Shown: positions 28,416 to 38,083, counted from the stretch's first letter. The stretch is 64,000 bases of DNA from JAOAPG01 sp963791575 (GCA_963791575.1 CAWBSY010000001.1:62001-126000), one strand, 5' to 3'. Numbers and translations: made by a program. The notes: generated by a model not told the origin, from the sequence alone.

Positions 28416-30101
28416 ATGCGAAACCACTCTTCATTTGAATCCAACAAATTCTTCTTTGCGGTCGCAATCCTCATTATCGCCATAAGTGCGGCACCCGCTT
28501 TCGCCGCTTCGCGATACAAGCTCGGATCGAGCAATACCGTTACTGCCGACCGTCTCGTGCCGCGCCCGAATACCACGCCTTGCGTGGTGCAGCTTTTTCA
28601 AAACGTTGCTTTTGACGATTTCAATCCCCGGTCGTTCTCCTATACTCCGCCGGCGAACTGCCCGGGACCATGGCAGAAAGTTGTTTTCGAAGGAGACTTC
28701 TCAGTTACTGCGGGCCGGCAATTTGACCGTACGGCCAATATCTGGCTGGGACCGACAAACATTTATTTCGGCACCACCGCCGAGCCAAGAAGAACGCTCA
28801 GTCCGTCATGGCATGTCGAGACCGATCTCACTGATTACAGCGCGGTATTCACTGCGCCGCAATCTGGCCAAGCCGATATCGGCAATCTTGTAGATCAGAC
28901 TTACACCGGGATTATTTATGGCACGGCTACGCTCGAGTTCTATCCATTAAACGCAAATCAGAAAGCGCCGCGAACATTTGACGCCGTGCTGGCACTCTCG
29001 GCGGGTCCGAATGGCGGCACGGTGGGACTGAGTTCTTCGACAAGCACTCTCGCCGAAACATTTACTCTGCCAATGAATATCGATGAAGCATATCTCGACG
29101 TGCTCGCGCAGAGCCAGTCGAACGACGAGTTCTGGTACACGTGCGTGCCCAACGACGTGACCACCACACTACAGAGCTGCGGTAACACAGCATTCCGCGA
29201 GACAGAGGTCACGATCGACGGAACTCCGGCGGGCGTAGCGCCGGTTTATCCTTGGATATACACCGGCGGAATCGATCCTTATTTGTGGTTTCCGCTGCCG
29301 GGCGTGCAAACGCTGAACTTTGTTCCTTATCGCGTGAACCTCACGCCTTTTGCAGGATTGCTCAGTGATGGGCAGCCGCATACGGTTTCACTCAGCGTCT
29401 TCAATGCGGACAATTATTTTTCGGCAACCGCAAATCTGTTGTTGCTTCTTGATCACTCCGCGAGTCAGGTTACTGGAGGGGTCACGGCGAATACGCTCAG
29501 CGCGAATCCGAATCCTGTTGTCGCTGAACATCTAAATGCGTCTTTTCGGGGGATTCACGGAACAGTTTCGGTGAAGTCGAAACGTAGTTTCGCGATTAGT
29601 GGCTTCGTGGTAACTGGAAGCGGCCGAGTTGATACCACAGTCGAGCAAGCAATCGGGTTTTCCAATTCGCAGAAATTTAATATTACGAACACGACTTATG
29701 CACAGGACATCACACAATCGACGAACATCAATTCCTGGACTACACAGACGAGCGGCGCTGGAATCAATCTCACTTATGATCAGCAGACGTATCCGTTGAC
29801 CGTGGATTACTCGTTCAAAACCAATCCCGACGGCACATCGGCGCAGCTTACGACGATTTCTCAGGAATATTCCGATCAAAATACGGTGCAGAAGAACGGC
29901 AAGACAGTGTCATCCACGATTATCGACGACAAAGTCGCACCGACTGACACGCTGAATTTCGATGCCTCGGGGAACTTCACTGGGAATACGGGGCAGGCGA
30001 GTTCGCAGGATTATCTTTTCAAGAATTTGTTAAGTTGCTATGACGTCACGTTGACAGCGGCGAACAATGTGTTGACCGGTGTTAACAAGGGATGCAAGTA
30101 G
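28416..30101 (+). CDS. Secreted PNGase A-like protein (peptide-N-glycosidase A family)
   Basis: Exported protein of about 561 residues. ATG 28416 has AAAGGA upstream; a hydrophobic signal (FFFAVAILIIAISAAPAFA) follows a short basic start. The region with WQKVVFEGDFSVTAGRQFDR, ANIWLGPTNIYFGTTAEPRR and YTGIIYGTATLEFYP matches the conserved core of the plant/fungal/bacterial PNGase A family, which removes N-linked glycans from glycopeptides. The C-terminal third is beta-rich. Whether it is an active deglycosylase cannot be judged by eye. It is isolated between the helicase and the S15-type hydrolase. Confidence 0.8.
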   Translation: MRNHSSFESNKFFFAVAILIIAISAAPAFAASRYKLGSSNTVTADRLVPRPNTTPCVVQLFQNVAFDDFNPRSFSYTPPANCPGPWQKVVFEGDFSVTAGRQFDRTANIWLGPTNIYFGTTAEPRRTLSPSWHVETDLTDYSAVFTAPQSGQADIGNLVDQTYTGIIYGTATLEFYPLNANQKAPRTFDAVLALSAGPNGGTVGLSSSTSTLAETFTLPMNIDEAYLDVLAQSQSNDEFWYTCVPNDVTTTLQSCGNTAFRETEVTIDGTPAGVAPVYPWIYTGGIDPYLWFPLPGVQTLNFVPYRVNLTPFAGLLSDGQPHTVSLSVFNADNYFSATANLLLLLDHSASQVTGGVTANTLSANPNPVVAEHLNASFRGIHGTVSVKSKRSFAISGFVVTGSGRVDTTVEQAIGFSNSQKFNITNTTYAQDITQSTNINSWTTQTSGAGINLTYDQQTYPLTVDYSFKTNPDGTSAQLTTISQEYSDQNTVQKNGKTVSSTIIDDKVAPTDTLNFDASGNFTGNTGQASSQDYLFKNLLSCYDVTLTAANNVLTGVNKGCK

Positions 30102-30115
30102 ACGCGTCTTCGGAT

Positions 30116-30151
30116 CCCCGCCCTTCGCTTCGCGATAGGACGGGGCACCCC
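30116..30151. repeat. GC-rich hairpin repeat, family C copy 2
   Basis: CCCCGCCCTTCGC and GGACGGGGCACCCC enclose a short loop, matching the copy at 15668-15701 in its outer blocks. It sits in the convergent gap between the PNGase A-like and S15-type genes and may also end transcription. Confidence 0.5.
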
Positions 30152-30167
30152 GCGGCTCTTCGACCCT

Positions 30168-32118
30168 TTATTTTCTTGTCTCTGCGGCTGGATTCGGTAT
30201 CACTTTTACCTCTACTCCCGAGGCTTGTCCTTCCGCGTGATACACGCGCTCGGTTGCTTTCACGAAATCTGACGGCTTCGCATCCGGGATGTTTACGAAT
30301 GTCTGCGGATTCCTGTCGGTCAATGGGAACCATGAACTCTGGACTTGCACCATGATTCTGTGTCCACGGCGGAAGGTGTGGTTCACGTCTGGCATCGTGA
30401 AATCTACTTCTTCCACTTTTCCGGGCGCGAATGGTTCCGGCTTTTCGAAGCTGTGACGGAATTTTCCGCGGAACGGTTCTCCACGCACGAGCTGCTGGTA
30501 TCCGCCCATGATGAAAGCTGGCTGAAGAACGTCGGTCTTGGTTGGGTCCTCTTCTGGTTTTTGTTCGTCCAATTTACTTTGCGGATAATCCTGAGGGTAG
30601 ACGTCAATCAATTTCACATCGAAATCAGAATCGGTGCCGCTGGTCGAAACGAAAAGTTTCGGCGATAGAGGACCGGCGATGGTCACATCTTCCTGTAAGA
30701 CTGGTGTCTGATAAGTCAGGACGTCGGTTCTGGAGTCGGCGAATCGCTGATCGGAGAGCATGTACTCCTGCGGCACATCGATCGCCGTGTACGCCACGAA
30801 GGGCACGGGTTTCGCAGGATCGCTCACATATTCGTCGAATGCTTCCGAAGAACCGGATGGAGGATCGAAAGAAAGCCCGCCGTTAGCGTGAAAGTATAAC
30901 GTTTTCGCCTGAACGTTCTTTGGCGGCCACGCGGAATATTGCCGCCAGACGTTGGTTCCGGTTTCAAACACATACGCTTCGGGAAGTTTTGCATCCCCTG
31001 CGTCTTTTAAATACTGCTCAAAGAACGGCAACAAGATGTTTTTGTCGTAATATTCGGAGGTTTTGGCAGCAAAGTTGACTCGCCCTAAAGAATTGCCCTC
31101 ATGTCGTGCCCAGCCTCCGTGCACCCACGGCCCCATCACAAGAGCATTGAAGATTCCGGGATTGTTTTTCTCGATGGCATTGTAGGTGAGAAACGGGCCA
31201 GCAAGATCTTCCGCATCGAACCATCCACCAACCGTCAGCACCGCACAATGAATGTTCTTCATGTGCGGGCGCGAGGTTCCGCGCCTTCCAATAGTCGTCG
31301 TAAGTATCGTGATGCACCTGGTCGTCCCAGAGCACGCTCTTGCCTTGAAGGTATTGACCGAGATTTCCAATCGGCCCAACTCCCAGGTAGAACTGGTAGC
31401 CGTCCTGTGTGCCGTAATCGAAGGAGGTCTCGGTTTTCGGCGGAGTTTGAGGATGATCCTGCGGAGTGAAGAATGTATAGAAATCGAAATTGCCGGCCAG
31501 CATGAACGCGCCGCCGTGATATGCGTCGTCGCCCATAAATAAATTTGTCATGGGAGCCTGCGGAGAAGCGGCCTTGAGCGCGGGATGAGAATCGATGATG
31601 CCCGCCGAAGTATAAAAGCCGGGATACGAAATGCCCCAGATTCCAGCATTGCCGTTATTGTTGGGCACATTCTTCAGCAGCCACTCGATGGTGTCGTAAG
31701 TATCGCTGGCGTCGTCTATGTCTTTGTTCGATTTCTTATTGTCGATATGAGGACGTGACTCGACGAATGTGCCTTCGGACATCCAGCGTCCGCGTACGTC
31801 TTGCAGGACGAAAATGTATCCAGATTTGTCGAAGTCGATCGAGGGCCCCAGGCGTTTGCGGTAATTATCGACGCCATAGGGCCCGACGCTATAGGGAGTG
31901 CGATTGAGCAGGAAGGGATAACGATGCGAGCTGTCCTTGGGAACGTAAACGGCAGTAAAAAGATGAACGCCGTCGCGCATGGGAATCTTATATTCGTACT
32001 TCGTGTAGTTCTCTTTTACGTCGAACTCGGGTGGGGTGTCGGGCTTGGTTTGAGCAAGGATATTGGCGGCCAACAAAACTATAAGCGAAAATAAGATAGA
32101 TACGTCTCGTCGCAACAT
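30168..32118 (-). CDS. Secreted CocE/NonD (S15-type) hydrolase, one frame break
   Basis: Alpha/beta-hydrolase of the X-Pro dipeptidyl-peptidase/CocE group, about 649 residues after repair. ATG 32118 follows GGGAG; the signal is SILFSLIVLLAANILAQ. The catalytic Ser lies in GIWGISYPGFY, the Asp in GGWFDAEDLAG, and the His in MPDVNHTFRRG. The C-terminal jelly-roll domain has EEVDFTMPDV and HRIMVQVQSSWFP. One extra base at 31266-31269 splits the frame between ARNLAP and HMKNIHCAVLTV; removing it gives a whole number of codons. It probably cleaves prolyl peptides or esters outside the cytoplasm. Confidence 0.9.
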
Positions 32119-32212
32119 TAAACAGCTCCCATTCGGGCTCAAACGCTCTCTTCAAGCCGAATAGGCAAGCTACCTTTATGGCTGGAATGGAGTCAAGTCG
32201 GCACAACCGAGT

Positions 32213-32986
32213 TTGTCATTTAACACTCTTCGATCCCCTTTCCATTGCTTTCCCTATTACGGGTGGGGGATAATTCACTATCGCCCTGCCGTCTTCCTGG
32301 CCTGCGATGTGTCCTCGGTGAATCTTCCCAACTCCATCACGCTGACTCGCATCTGCAGCATTCCTCTGCTGATGTGGATCTTATCCAGCTCCCGTTTCAC
32401 CAGCGTGCATGGAGAAAAAGAACTGCTCGCTTCAGCAATCTTCATCTTGGCATCGATCACGGATGGCATAGACGGCTACCTTGCCCGTAAACGCGGGCAG
32501 ATTACGACAATGGGAATTCTGCTGGATCCTCTGGCCGATAAACTGCTGATCGCCGCAGCTTTTATTACACTGGTTCAATTCAATCCAAGCATGGTTCCGG
32601 CATGGATCGCCGTGATCATCATTGGACGCGAGTTTCTGGTAAGCGGCTTGCGCTCTATTGCGGCTTCGGAAGGCTTCACTATTGAGGCCAGCGATCTCGG
32701 GAAATTTAAAATGCTGGTGCAGATTGTTTCCGTGGTGGCCGTTATTCTGGACCATCGCTGGAAAGAATGGCCGATCTACAGCCATTACTTTTTTCCGGTG
32801 CACACCATTGCTGTGACGTCGATCTGGTTCATGGTGGTTTTATCTCTGGTATCGGCGGCTGACTATTTTGCCGCTTTCTGGTCGAAGATTGACCGGCAAC
32901 ACGTAAAGCGCCGCCGCCGAGCTTTCGTCCTTAGCCGGCGGAGGAAACGCGATGTCCCTGTCTCACCACAACTACCCTCGCGGTAG
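32213..32986 (+). CDS. pgsA: CDP-diacylglycerol--glycerol-3-phosphate 3-phosphatidyltransferase
   Basis: Inner-membrane enzyme making phosphatidylglycerol phosphate. The CDP-alcohol phosphotransferase motif is complete: DGIDGYLARKRGQITTMG then LLDPLADK. About six hydrophobic helices are visible. The longest frame starts at TTG 32213, but family proteins begin with 'NLPNSITLxR', so GTG 32318 (MNLPNSITLTRI) or GTG 32309 is more likely; none has a strong ribosome site. The basic C-terminus overlaps the AMMECR1 start by 35 bases, so the two genes are translationally linked. Confidence 0.93.
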   Translation: MSFNTLRSPFHCFPYYGWGIIHYRPAVFLACDVSSVNLPNSITLTRICSIPLLMWILSSSRFTSVHGEKELLASAIFILASITDGIDGYLARKRGQITTMGILLDPLADKLLIAAAFITLVQFNPSMVPAWIAVIIIGREFLVSGLRSIAASEGFTIEASDLGKFKMLVQIVSVVAVILDHRWKEWPIYSHYFFPVHTIAVTSIWFMVVLSLVSAADYFAAFWSKIDRQHVKRRRRAFVLSRRRKRDVPVSPQLPSR

Positions 32987-33542
32987 CCCGGCAGCGCCAG
33001 AGTTCTCTCCCCAGGAACGTCGCTTACTTTTGAGTCTCGCCCATCAGGCTATCTTGTCAGAGGCCGGGAAGGACGAATTCATTGACGTTCCACGCTTGCG
33101 TCATTTCGAGGAACCTCGAGGAGTGTTCACAACGATTTATTTGTATGGAGCTTTACGGGGATGCGTCGGCTACGCGTTTCCGGTAAAGGCCTTGTACGAC
33201 ACCATCGCAGAAACTGCACGGGCTTCAGCATTCGACGACGTGCGATTTCCGCCGATTACAAAAGACGAAGCACTCATCCTGAAAATTTCGTTGAGCATCT
33301 TGTCACGGTTGCAGTCCATAGTTCCCGACCAAATCGAGGTGGGGCTCCATGGATTGTTGATTGCTCAGCATGGGCATCGAGGCCTGCTCTTGCCGCAAGT
33401 GCCCGTTGAACACGGATGGGATCGCGTTACGTTCCTGGAACAAACATGCCAGAAAGCGGGATTGCCGCCGGAGGCATGGAAGAATGGCGCTGGCATAGAA
33501 GCATTTACAGCCGAAATATTCAGCGACCGTGATGCGGATTAA
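32952..33542 (+). CDS. AMMECR1-domain protein
   Basis: A 196-residue AMMECR1-family protein. The family signature LRGCVGY is present as YGALRGCVGYAFP; RASAFDDVRFPPITKDE and LLLPQVPVEHGWDRVTFLEQ complete the conserved core. ATG 32952 has GGAGGAA 7 bases upstream and lies inside the end of pgsA. The biochemical role of the family is unsettled; proposals include redox or nucleic-acid-related functions, often near MEMO and radical SAM partners, which are absent here. Confidence 0.93.
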   Translation: MSLSHHNYPRGSPAAPEFSPQERRLLLSLAHQAILSEAGKDEFIDVPRLRHFEEPRGVFTTIYLYGALRGCVGYAFPVKALYDTIAETARASAFDDVRFPPITKDEALILKISLSILSRLQSIVPDQIEVGLHGLLIAQHGHRGLLLPQVPVEHGWDRVTFLEQTCQKAGLPPEAWKNGAGIEAFTAEIFSDRDAD

Positions 33543-33553
33543 AAACAAAAAAG

Positions 33554-33580
33554 AAGAGAGGCTTTTGGCCTCTCTTTTCT
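33554..33580. terminator. Bidirectional terminator
   Basis: AAGAGAGGC-TTTTG-GCCTCTCTT is a perfect 9-base stem with T-rich sequence on the plus side and A-rich (T on the minus strand) on the other. It lies between the convergent AMMECR1 and 33597-34586 genes. Confidence 0.85.
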
Positions 33581-33596
33581 TAAATAATTGCGAATA

Positions 33597-34586
33597 CTAC
33601 TGCTGCTCATCCATCTCCACGCCATCCCCTAAATGGATGTCTTCCATCGCGAAGACGATCATTCCCGTGGCAGTAGTCGGAGTTGTTCCGATAATTACCA
33701 TTTCGCCCACCGAGCGCCGTGGCATGTCCGCCACATGAATCGTTACTCCCTTATTCTTGGTCCCAAACTTCGGATCGATCGACGGCTGCCGTGCCTGTGT
33801 GTCTTCGGCGACGGCCGCTTTGAATGAAAGTGAATCCACGGGGTCGCGCAAGTCAGCGGTGTAGAAGCGAACAGCGCGGAAATAGTCGCCTACTTTCACG
33901 CCCTGATTCGAACCTACGTTAATGTAGACTTTGGCGCCTGATCCGACTTCGCCATCGAAATCTTTGGATTCTAGAATGCGTCCACTCAGCTTGTTGGTTG
34001 GAGGTACGAACCGGTCGAACCGCAATGGCGGATGAAAAGTAATCGGTGTCTTTTCGACATACGGTGCAACCAAATCTCCGGGATTCACCGTGTCGCAACT
34101 AAATGAGATCCGGGCAATCGCTAATTTGTGCCGGGTATCGATGATGCGAACCAATGCTATCTCGCCGTAGGGTTGACCAGCCGCTTTCAGTAGCGCGTGC
34201 TGTCCGCCGAATTCTTCGAATTCATTGATGTCCCGCAGTTCGCGAATGATTTCGTATTCTTGACCGGCCTCGTAGCCTTTTCCGGTCAAATAGATCATGT
34301 CGCCTTCGGAAAATTTCGCGGTCGTCGGAGTTTGCAATCCGCCGGCCACAAAGGAACTATCCGGCTGGCGTTGTTTGCTGAGGTAGCCCGCACAATAGAG
34401 ATCCGCTTTGGTGGGCATCTGGACGCGCTCCACCGGGAAACTCGCCGCGTTGGGCAAAGTTCCTTCCGGTGCATCCTGACTCGCCGCCTGGTCGACGGCA
34501 GTTCGATCCGCCGAGGGGCCCGCAACTGTCTGTGCGACAGCGGACACGCTCAAAAGAACCAGCAGCATCAATCCTATTTTCTTCAT
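33597..34586 (-). CDS. Secreted protein of unknown function
   Basis: A 329-residue exported protein with signal MKKIGLMLLVLLSVSAVAQ. No family is firmly recognised. FSEGDMIYLTGKGYEAGQEY and a later VYINVGSNQGVKVGDYFRAV read as small beta barrels; the second recalls the C-terminal domain of FlgT-like or cell-wall-associated proteins. A conserved-looking Cys appears in YCAGYLS and another in FSCDTV. The ending is acidic (DGVEMDEQQ). The ATG is followed directly by the leader, and the sequence upstream of 34586 is gene-free up to the aroDE promoter. Confidence 0.8.
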   Translation of the reverse strand: MKKIGLMLLVLLSVSAVAQTVAGPSADRTAVDQAASQDAPEGTLPNAASFPVERVQMPTKADLYCAGYLSKQRQPDSSFVAGGLQTPTTAKFSEGDMIYLTGKGYEAGQEYEIIRELRDINEFEEFGGQHALLKAAGQPYGEIALVRIIDTRHKLAIARISFSCDTVNPGDLVAPYVEKTPITFHPPLRFDRFVPPTNKLSGRILESKDFDGEVGSGAKVYINVGSNQGVKVGDYFRAVRFYTADLRDPVDSLSFKAAVAEDTQARQPSIDPKFGTKNKGVTIHVADMPRRSVGEMVIIGTTPTTATGMIVFAMEDIHLGDGVEMDEQQ

Positions 34587-34757
34587 GTTACCTCCGGCGC
34601 ACCCCGCCGTAAACTTGGGGCTAGCACGCTAAATGCAGGAAATAAAGGGCTTCCACACCGGACAGTAACAAGCGCGTGGGGTAGGGTCAAGGTTACGGCA
34701 GTGTCATAGACAGCCAGCTAAAAAGTTTGTTTGCAACAAAAAGTCTAAATTCCCCTG

Positions 34758-34786
34758 TTGCATCTGGAATTACAGCCCTGTAATAT
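34758..34786 (+). promoter_or_regulatory. Sigma-70-type promoter of aroDE
   Basis: TTGCAT, a 17-base spacer, then TAATAT. The predicted start of transcription is about 15 bases before ATG 34808, giving a very short leader. Confidence 0.6.
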
Positions 34787-34807
34787 CGCGCCGACTCTCT
34801 TAAATAG

Positions 34808-36424
34808 ATGACGGCTTCGTCGAATCACCACATTTCCAGATTTCTACATACGCGGCTGCCCCGGGTTTGTGTGGCGGTCACCGCCTCCGATCCTTCTGAG
34901 CTGATCGAAAAGGCCGAAGCGTTAATTCGAGATAACGCCTTTCTGGAGTTCAGGTTAGACTATCTCCCTAAGCCCGCGCTGGCCCTCGCGAAGATCAAAG
35001 ATTTCGTCGAATATCATCCTCATCTTTTCTTTATCGCCACTTGTCGGCGCGCGGCCAGTGGGGGCAAGTTCAAGGGCTCGATCGCTTCGCAGCTGGAGAT
35101 TCTTTCCAAGTGTGCCGCCGCTGGGTGTCAACTTGTCGATGTCGAACTCGAAACTGCTCTCAAATGTAAGCCTCAACAGTTGCAGCAGCTACGCCAGAAA
35201 TCGGCGTTGATCCTTTCTTATCATGACTTTCGCGGAACTAAGAAACTGGAAGAAACGCTTGCGAAGATGGCGGCCTTCCCCGCCGACTACTACAAGATTG
35301 TTGGCACCGCGACCACCCTTTACGACAACGTAGTCATGATGAAGTTCTTGGAGAAGCACAGCGATAAACATTCCCTCATCGGCTTGTGCATGGGCGAACA
35401 AGGAATCATCAGCCGCGTGCTCGGAGTCCGCGCCGGCAGCGTGTTTACCTTCGCTGCGGTTAATCCAGATGAAAAAACTGCGCCCGGACAAGTCACAGCG
35501 CAGGAACTCCGCAGTACTTACAGGATCGAGCAAATCGATATTGCGACGAAGGTCTATGGAGTTGCCGGAGATCCGGTTGCGCAGTCGCTCTCCCCAGCCA
35601 TCATGAATGCAGCCATGCGGCGCGAAAATGTGAATGCGGTCTACGTTGCGCTGCACGCCAAGACGATCAAGGATCTTCTCGCCTGCGTCAGGGAAATCCC
35701 GATCCACGGGCTCTCTATCACCATGCCGTACAAAGAGGCGATTGTTAGTCACCTCGATAATACCGACTCTCAGACAACGAAGAGCGGAGCATGCAATACC
35801 GTCGTGCGCGCGCAAGATGGTAAGTTATATGGCTTTAATACTGATTCGGCCGGAATTCTGCGTCCGCTGGAGCAGCGGATTACGATCGACAAAGCCAAAA
35901 TCTTGGTCCTTGGTGCCGGAGGCGCCGCTCGTGCCGCAGTATTTGGACTGAAGGAGCGCGGTGCTGAAGTTTACATACTGAACCGTTCCATCGTGCCAGC
36001 GCAGAAGTTAGCTCGCAGTGCCCGTGCTCGCCTCTTAAGACGGCCGGATCTGAAGAAGCACACCTTCGATGTGATCATCAATGCGACCCCGGTCGGTATG
36101 GGAAATCAGCGCGAATCGCCGCTCAATGGCGACGAGATCAAGGCTAAGTACGTTTTCGATATGGTCTATGATCCGCGCGAGACTCGTTTGCTCCAACTCG
36201 CTAAGGAAAAAGGGGCTGAGATTATTCCTGGGGTGGAGATGTTTGTCCACCAGGCGGCCCGGCAATTCGAGATCTGGACGGGGAAACCTGCTCCCTGGAA
36301 CGAAATGCTCAATGTCGTCGACAGAGCTTTGCAGGACCGTGCGGCCGCGCAAAATGGCTCAGCCAAGAGCGTAGCACCCAAGGTCGGAACTAAGCCCGGT
36401 ACAGTCAAAGGTGCTAAGACTTAA
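34808..36424 (+). CDS. aroDE: Bifunctional 3-dehydroquinate dehydratase / shikimate dehydrogenase
   Basis: Fusion of two consecutive shikimate-pathway enzymes, 538 residues. The N-terminal half is type I dehydroquinase: FLEFRLDYLP, FIATCRR, ILSYHDF with the catalytic His, and YYKIVGTA with the Schiff-base Lys. The C-terminal half is shikimate dehydrogenase: YGVAGDPVAQSLSPAIMN, SITMPYKEA with the catalytic Lys, VLGAGGAARAAVFG for NADP, and NATPVGM. The order AroD-AroE is the same as in plants and chlamydiae. A Lys/Ala-rich tail ends the protein. Transcription probably starts at the promoter 34758-34786. Confidence 0.96.
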   Translation: MTASSNHHISRFLHTRLPRVCVAVTASDPSELIEKAEALIRDNAFLEFRLDYLPKPALALAKIKDFVEYHPHLFFIATCRRAASGGKFKGSIASQLEILSKCAAAGCQLVDVELETALKCKPQQLQQLRQKSALILSYHDFRGTKKLEETLAKMAAFPADYYKIVGTATTLYDNVVMMKFLEKHSDKHSLIGLCMGEQGIISRVLGVRAGSVFTFAAVNPDEKTAPGQVTAQELRSTYRIEQIDIATKVYGVAGDPVAQSLSPAIMNAAMRRENVNAVYVALHAKTIKDLLACVREIPIHGLSITMPYKEAIVSHLDNTDSQTTKSGACNTVVRAQDGKLYGFNTDSAGILRPLEQRITIDKAKILVLGAGGAARAAVFGLKERGAEVYILNRSIVPAQKLARSARARLLRRPDLKKHTFDVIINATPVGMGNQRESPLNGDEIKAKYVFDMVYDPRETRLLQLAKEKGAEIIPGVEMFVHQAARQFEIWTGKPAPWNEMLNVVDRALQDRAAAQNGSAKSVAPKVGTKPGTVKGAKT

Positions 36425-36576
36425 GGTGTCCTAACCTTAGGATCTACTCAGGCGCCGTTCATTAAAATTGTGTTATTTCTTCGTTCCCCAGCCTCTTCCG
36501 GATGTGATCGGTCACGAATATTGACTTTTGTTTACACGTACTTGCGAGCAACCTGATGCTCCACAATACGAAATGG

Positions 36577-36606
36577 TTGCAATTTTAATGGTCTAAGTAG
36601 TACACT
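36577..36606 (+). promoter_or_regulatory. Possible promoter upstream of the GvpL/F gene
   Basis: TTGCAA, 18 bases, TACACT; each hexamer matches consensus at four of six positions. The -10 overlaps a small palindrome GTACACTGTAC (36600-36610) that could bind a regulator. It would give a leader of about 130 bases. Confidence 0.3.
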
Positions 36607-36743
36607 GTACCTAGGACGCGGCTGTGGGCGCCCAATCCCGTAGCATCGCCTTTTCTTCCTAGGTAAACAGAGGTCCAGCTGTCACGGAACGTTTGCAGGC
36701 GAGCACCTTCGCCTCAGACCACAAAAGGTTCGGAGAGACCTAT

Positions 36744-37508
36744 ATGTCGTGGTACGCGTACTGCCTCACTGAGCAACGAGCCCAAGTCAATGGAACACGA
36801 ACCCGCCGTCCTTTTCTTTTAGAAGGCATTCAAGGCGTTAACGGAGCGCCGGTGCTGAGTTATCCCAGCGGCGAATTCTCGGTCATCGTCAGCGAATACG
36901 ACCGCGCTATTGAAAACGGCAAGATGGAAGAAAAAACCATTTTGGAGCATGCCCACGTAGTCAGCCGCTGCTTCCGCAATGGAACAGTATTGCCCTTCCG
37001 CTTTGGAACTCTTTTCGACAGCGATGAAGCTCTGCGGCAAGCAGTTCGCGCCAATCGCCGAGCCTTCGGACAAAGCGTCGAGAAGCTGCGTGGCAAGTCC
37101 GAAATGCACTTGAAAGTCCTGATCAAGGACGGCGCACTTCGGGAAGCCTTTACGGACGTGCCGCTGCCTGACACCGTCGGCGGCGACTATCTGATGAAGC
37201 TTCGCGAGAAAGCTTCTAAGGATCGCGAACGCTCCACCAAGGCCCGGGCGTTATCGGTTCAAGTCCACAAGCTTTTTAACCCGCTCGAAGAAGAGGTAAG
37301 TTGTAAACGCGTAAACACGAACGGGATGCTCATCGACATAGCCCACCTGATCGACTCCAAATCCGTAGAAAAATATCAAAACCGCTACAGCAGCGCAGCC
37401 AAGCAACTTAAGAACTGCGAGCTGGTCATCAGCGGACCATGGCCGCCATATCACTTCCTGCCAGGAAAACTGAGAACAGTCGCGGGAAATCGTAAGATGC
37501 GCCTTTGA
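36744..37508 (+). CDS. GvpL/GvpF-family gas-vesicle-type protein, orphan
   Basis: A 254-residue protein of the GvpL/GvpF family. ATG 36744 follows CGGAGAGA. The N-terminal ferredoxin-like region starts WYAYCLTEQ. ILEHAHVVSRCFRNGTVLPF then RFGTLFDSDEALRQAV is the family core, and GPWPPYHFLPG is the typical C-terminal strand. GvpF and GvpL are accessory shell-nucleation proteins in gas-vesicle clusters, yet no gvpA, gvpN or other gvp gene occurs in the window. A role outside flotation, or a cluster elsewhere, must be considered. The next gene is a response regulator on the opposite strand. Confidence 0.88.
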   Translation: MSWYAYCLTEQRAQVNGTRTRRPFLLEGIQGVNGAPVLSYPSGEFSVIVSEYDRAIENGKMEEKTILEHAHVVSRCFRNGTVLPFRFGTLFDSDEALRQAVRANRRAFGQSVEKLRGKSEMHLKVLIKDGALREAFTDVPLPDTVGGDYLMKLREKASKDRERSTKARALSVQVHKLFNPLEEEVSCKRVNTNGMLIDIAHLIDSKSVEKYQNRYSSAAKQLKNCELVISGPWPPYHFLPGKLRTVAGNRKMRL

Positions 37509-37509
37509 C

Positions 37510-37530
37510 GCGCGGGCCTGTTGCCCGCGC
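37510..37530. terminator. GC-rich hairpin after the GvpL/F gene
   Basis: GCGCGGGC-CTGTT-GCCCGCGC forms an 8-base stem just after the stop codon. No T-run follows, so termination strength is doubtful. Confidence 0.45.
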
Positions 37531-37675
37531 CGTCTAAGCATCGGGAATCTACAGGATCGCCTTTAATTAATTCTCTTCGTCCTCGCACAAATCCCAGTCA
37601 CTTTTGAAATCAACTGCGCTGGGACAGCAGTTCCTCCCAAGCAACTCACAATCTACGATAGTAAGCACTCGGAAT

Positions 37676-38083
37676 TCAGTGACGGCGGGCAAACACTTTG
37701 GGAAATAGCAGACGCACGGTGGGAGCGAGTTCGTCGGCCAAGTCCAACTTTGCGACGAAGGCGTCGGCGCATTGATGTCTGGGTGGAAGCGGCGTCCTCA
37801 GTTTATCAACCGAGATTAATATGATTCGCGCGTGGGGATTTACCCGGCGAAGTTCGGTCGCCATTGTGACCCCGTCCATCTCAGGGAGACATACATCGGC
37901 GATTACCAAGTCCGGCCGCATCGCCTCGATTTCTGGTAAGGCTTCTTCCGCACTTCTTGCCATACCGATGATTTTCACTCGCTCCATACTCAGGCAGAGC
38001 GGGACCAGCCTCAAAATTAACTCAGAGTCGTCTACAAGGAATATGCGAACCGGGGCTAGCTGTCGCGCCGCTTTCGTCGTCAC
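37676..38083 (-). CDS. Single-domain response regulator (receiver domain)
   Basis: A 135-residue CheY-like receiver with no output domain. GTG 38083 (MTTKAARQLAPVRIFLV) is chosen because AAGGAGA lies 9 bases upstream on the minus strand; the open frame continues 30 codons further without receiver homology. The acidic pocket is VDDSE, the phospho-acceptor Asp is at about 63 in VIADVCLPEMDG, the switch Ser is in ILISVDK and the conserved Lys near AFVAKLDL. The partner kinase is not in the window. Confidence 0.9.
   Translation of the reverse strand: MTTKAARQLAPVRIFLVDDSELILRLVPLCLSMERVKIIGMARSAEEALPEIEAMRPDLVIADVCLPEMDGVTMATELRRVNPHARIILISVDKLRTPLPPRHQCADAFVAKLDLADELAPTVRLLFPKVFARRH

Noticed and set aside
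35189..35815. Minus-strand open frame of 208 residues inside aroDE
   Set aside because: Antisense shadow of a clearly conserved gene.
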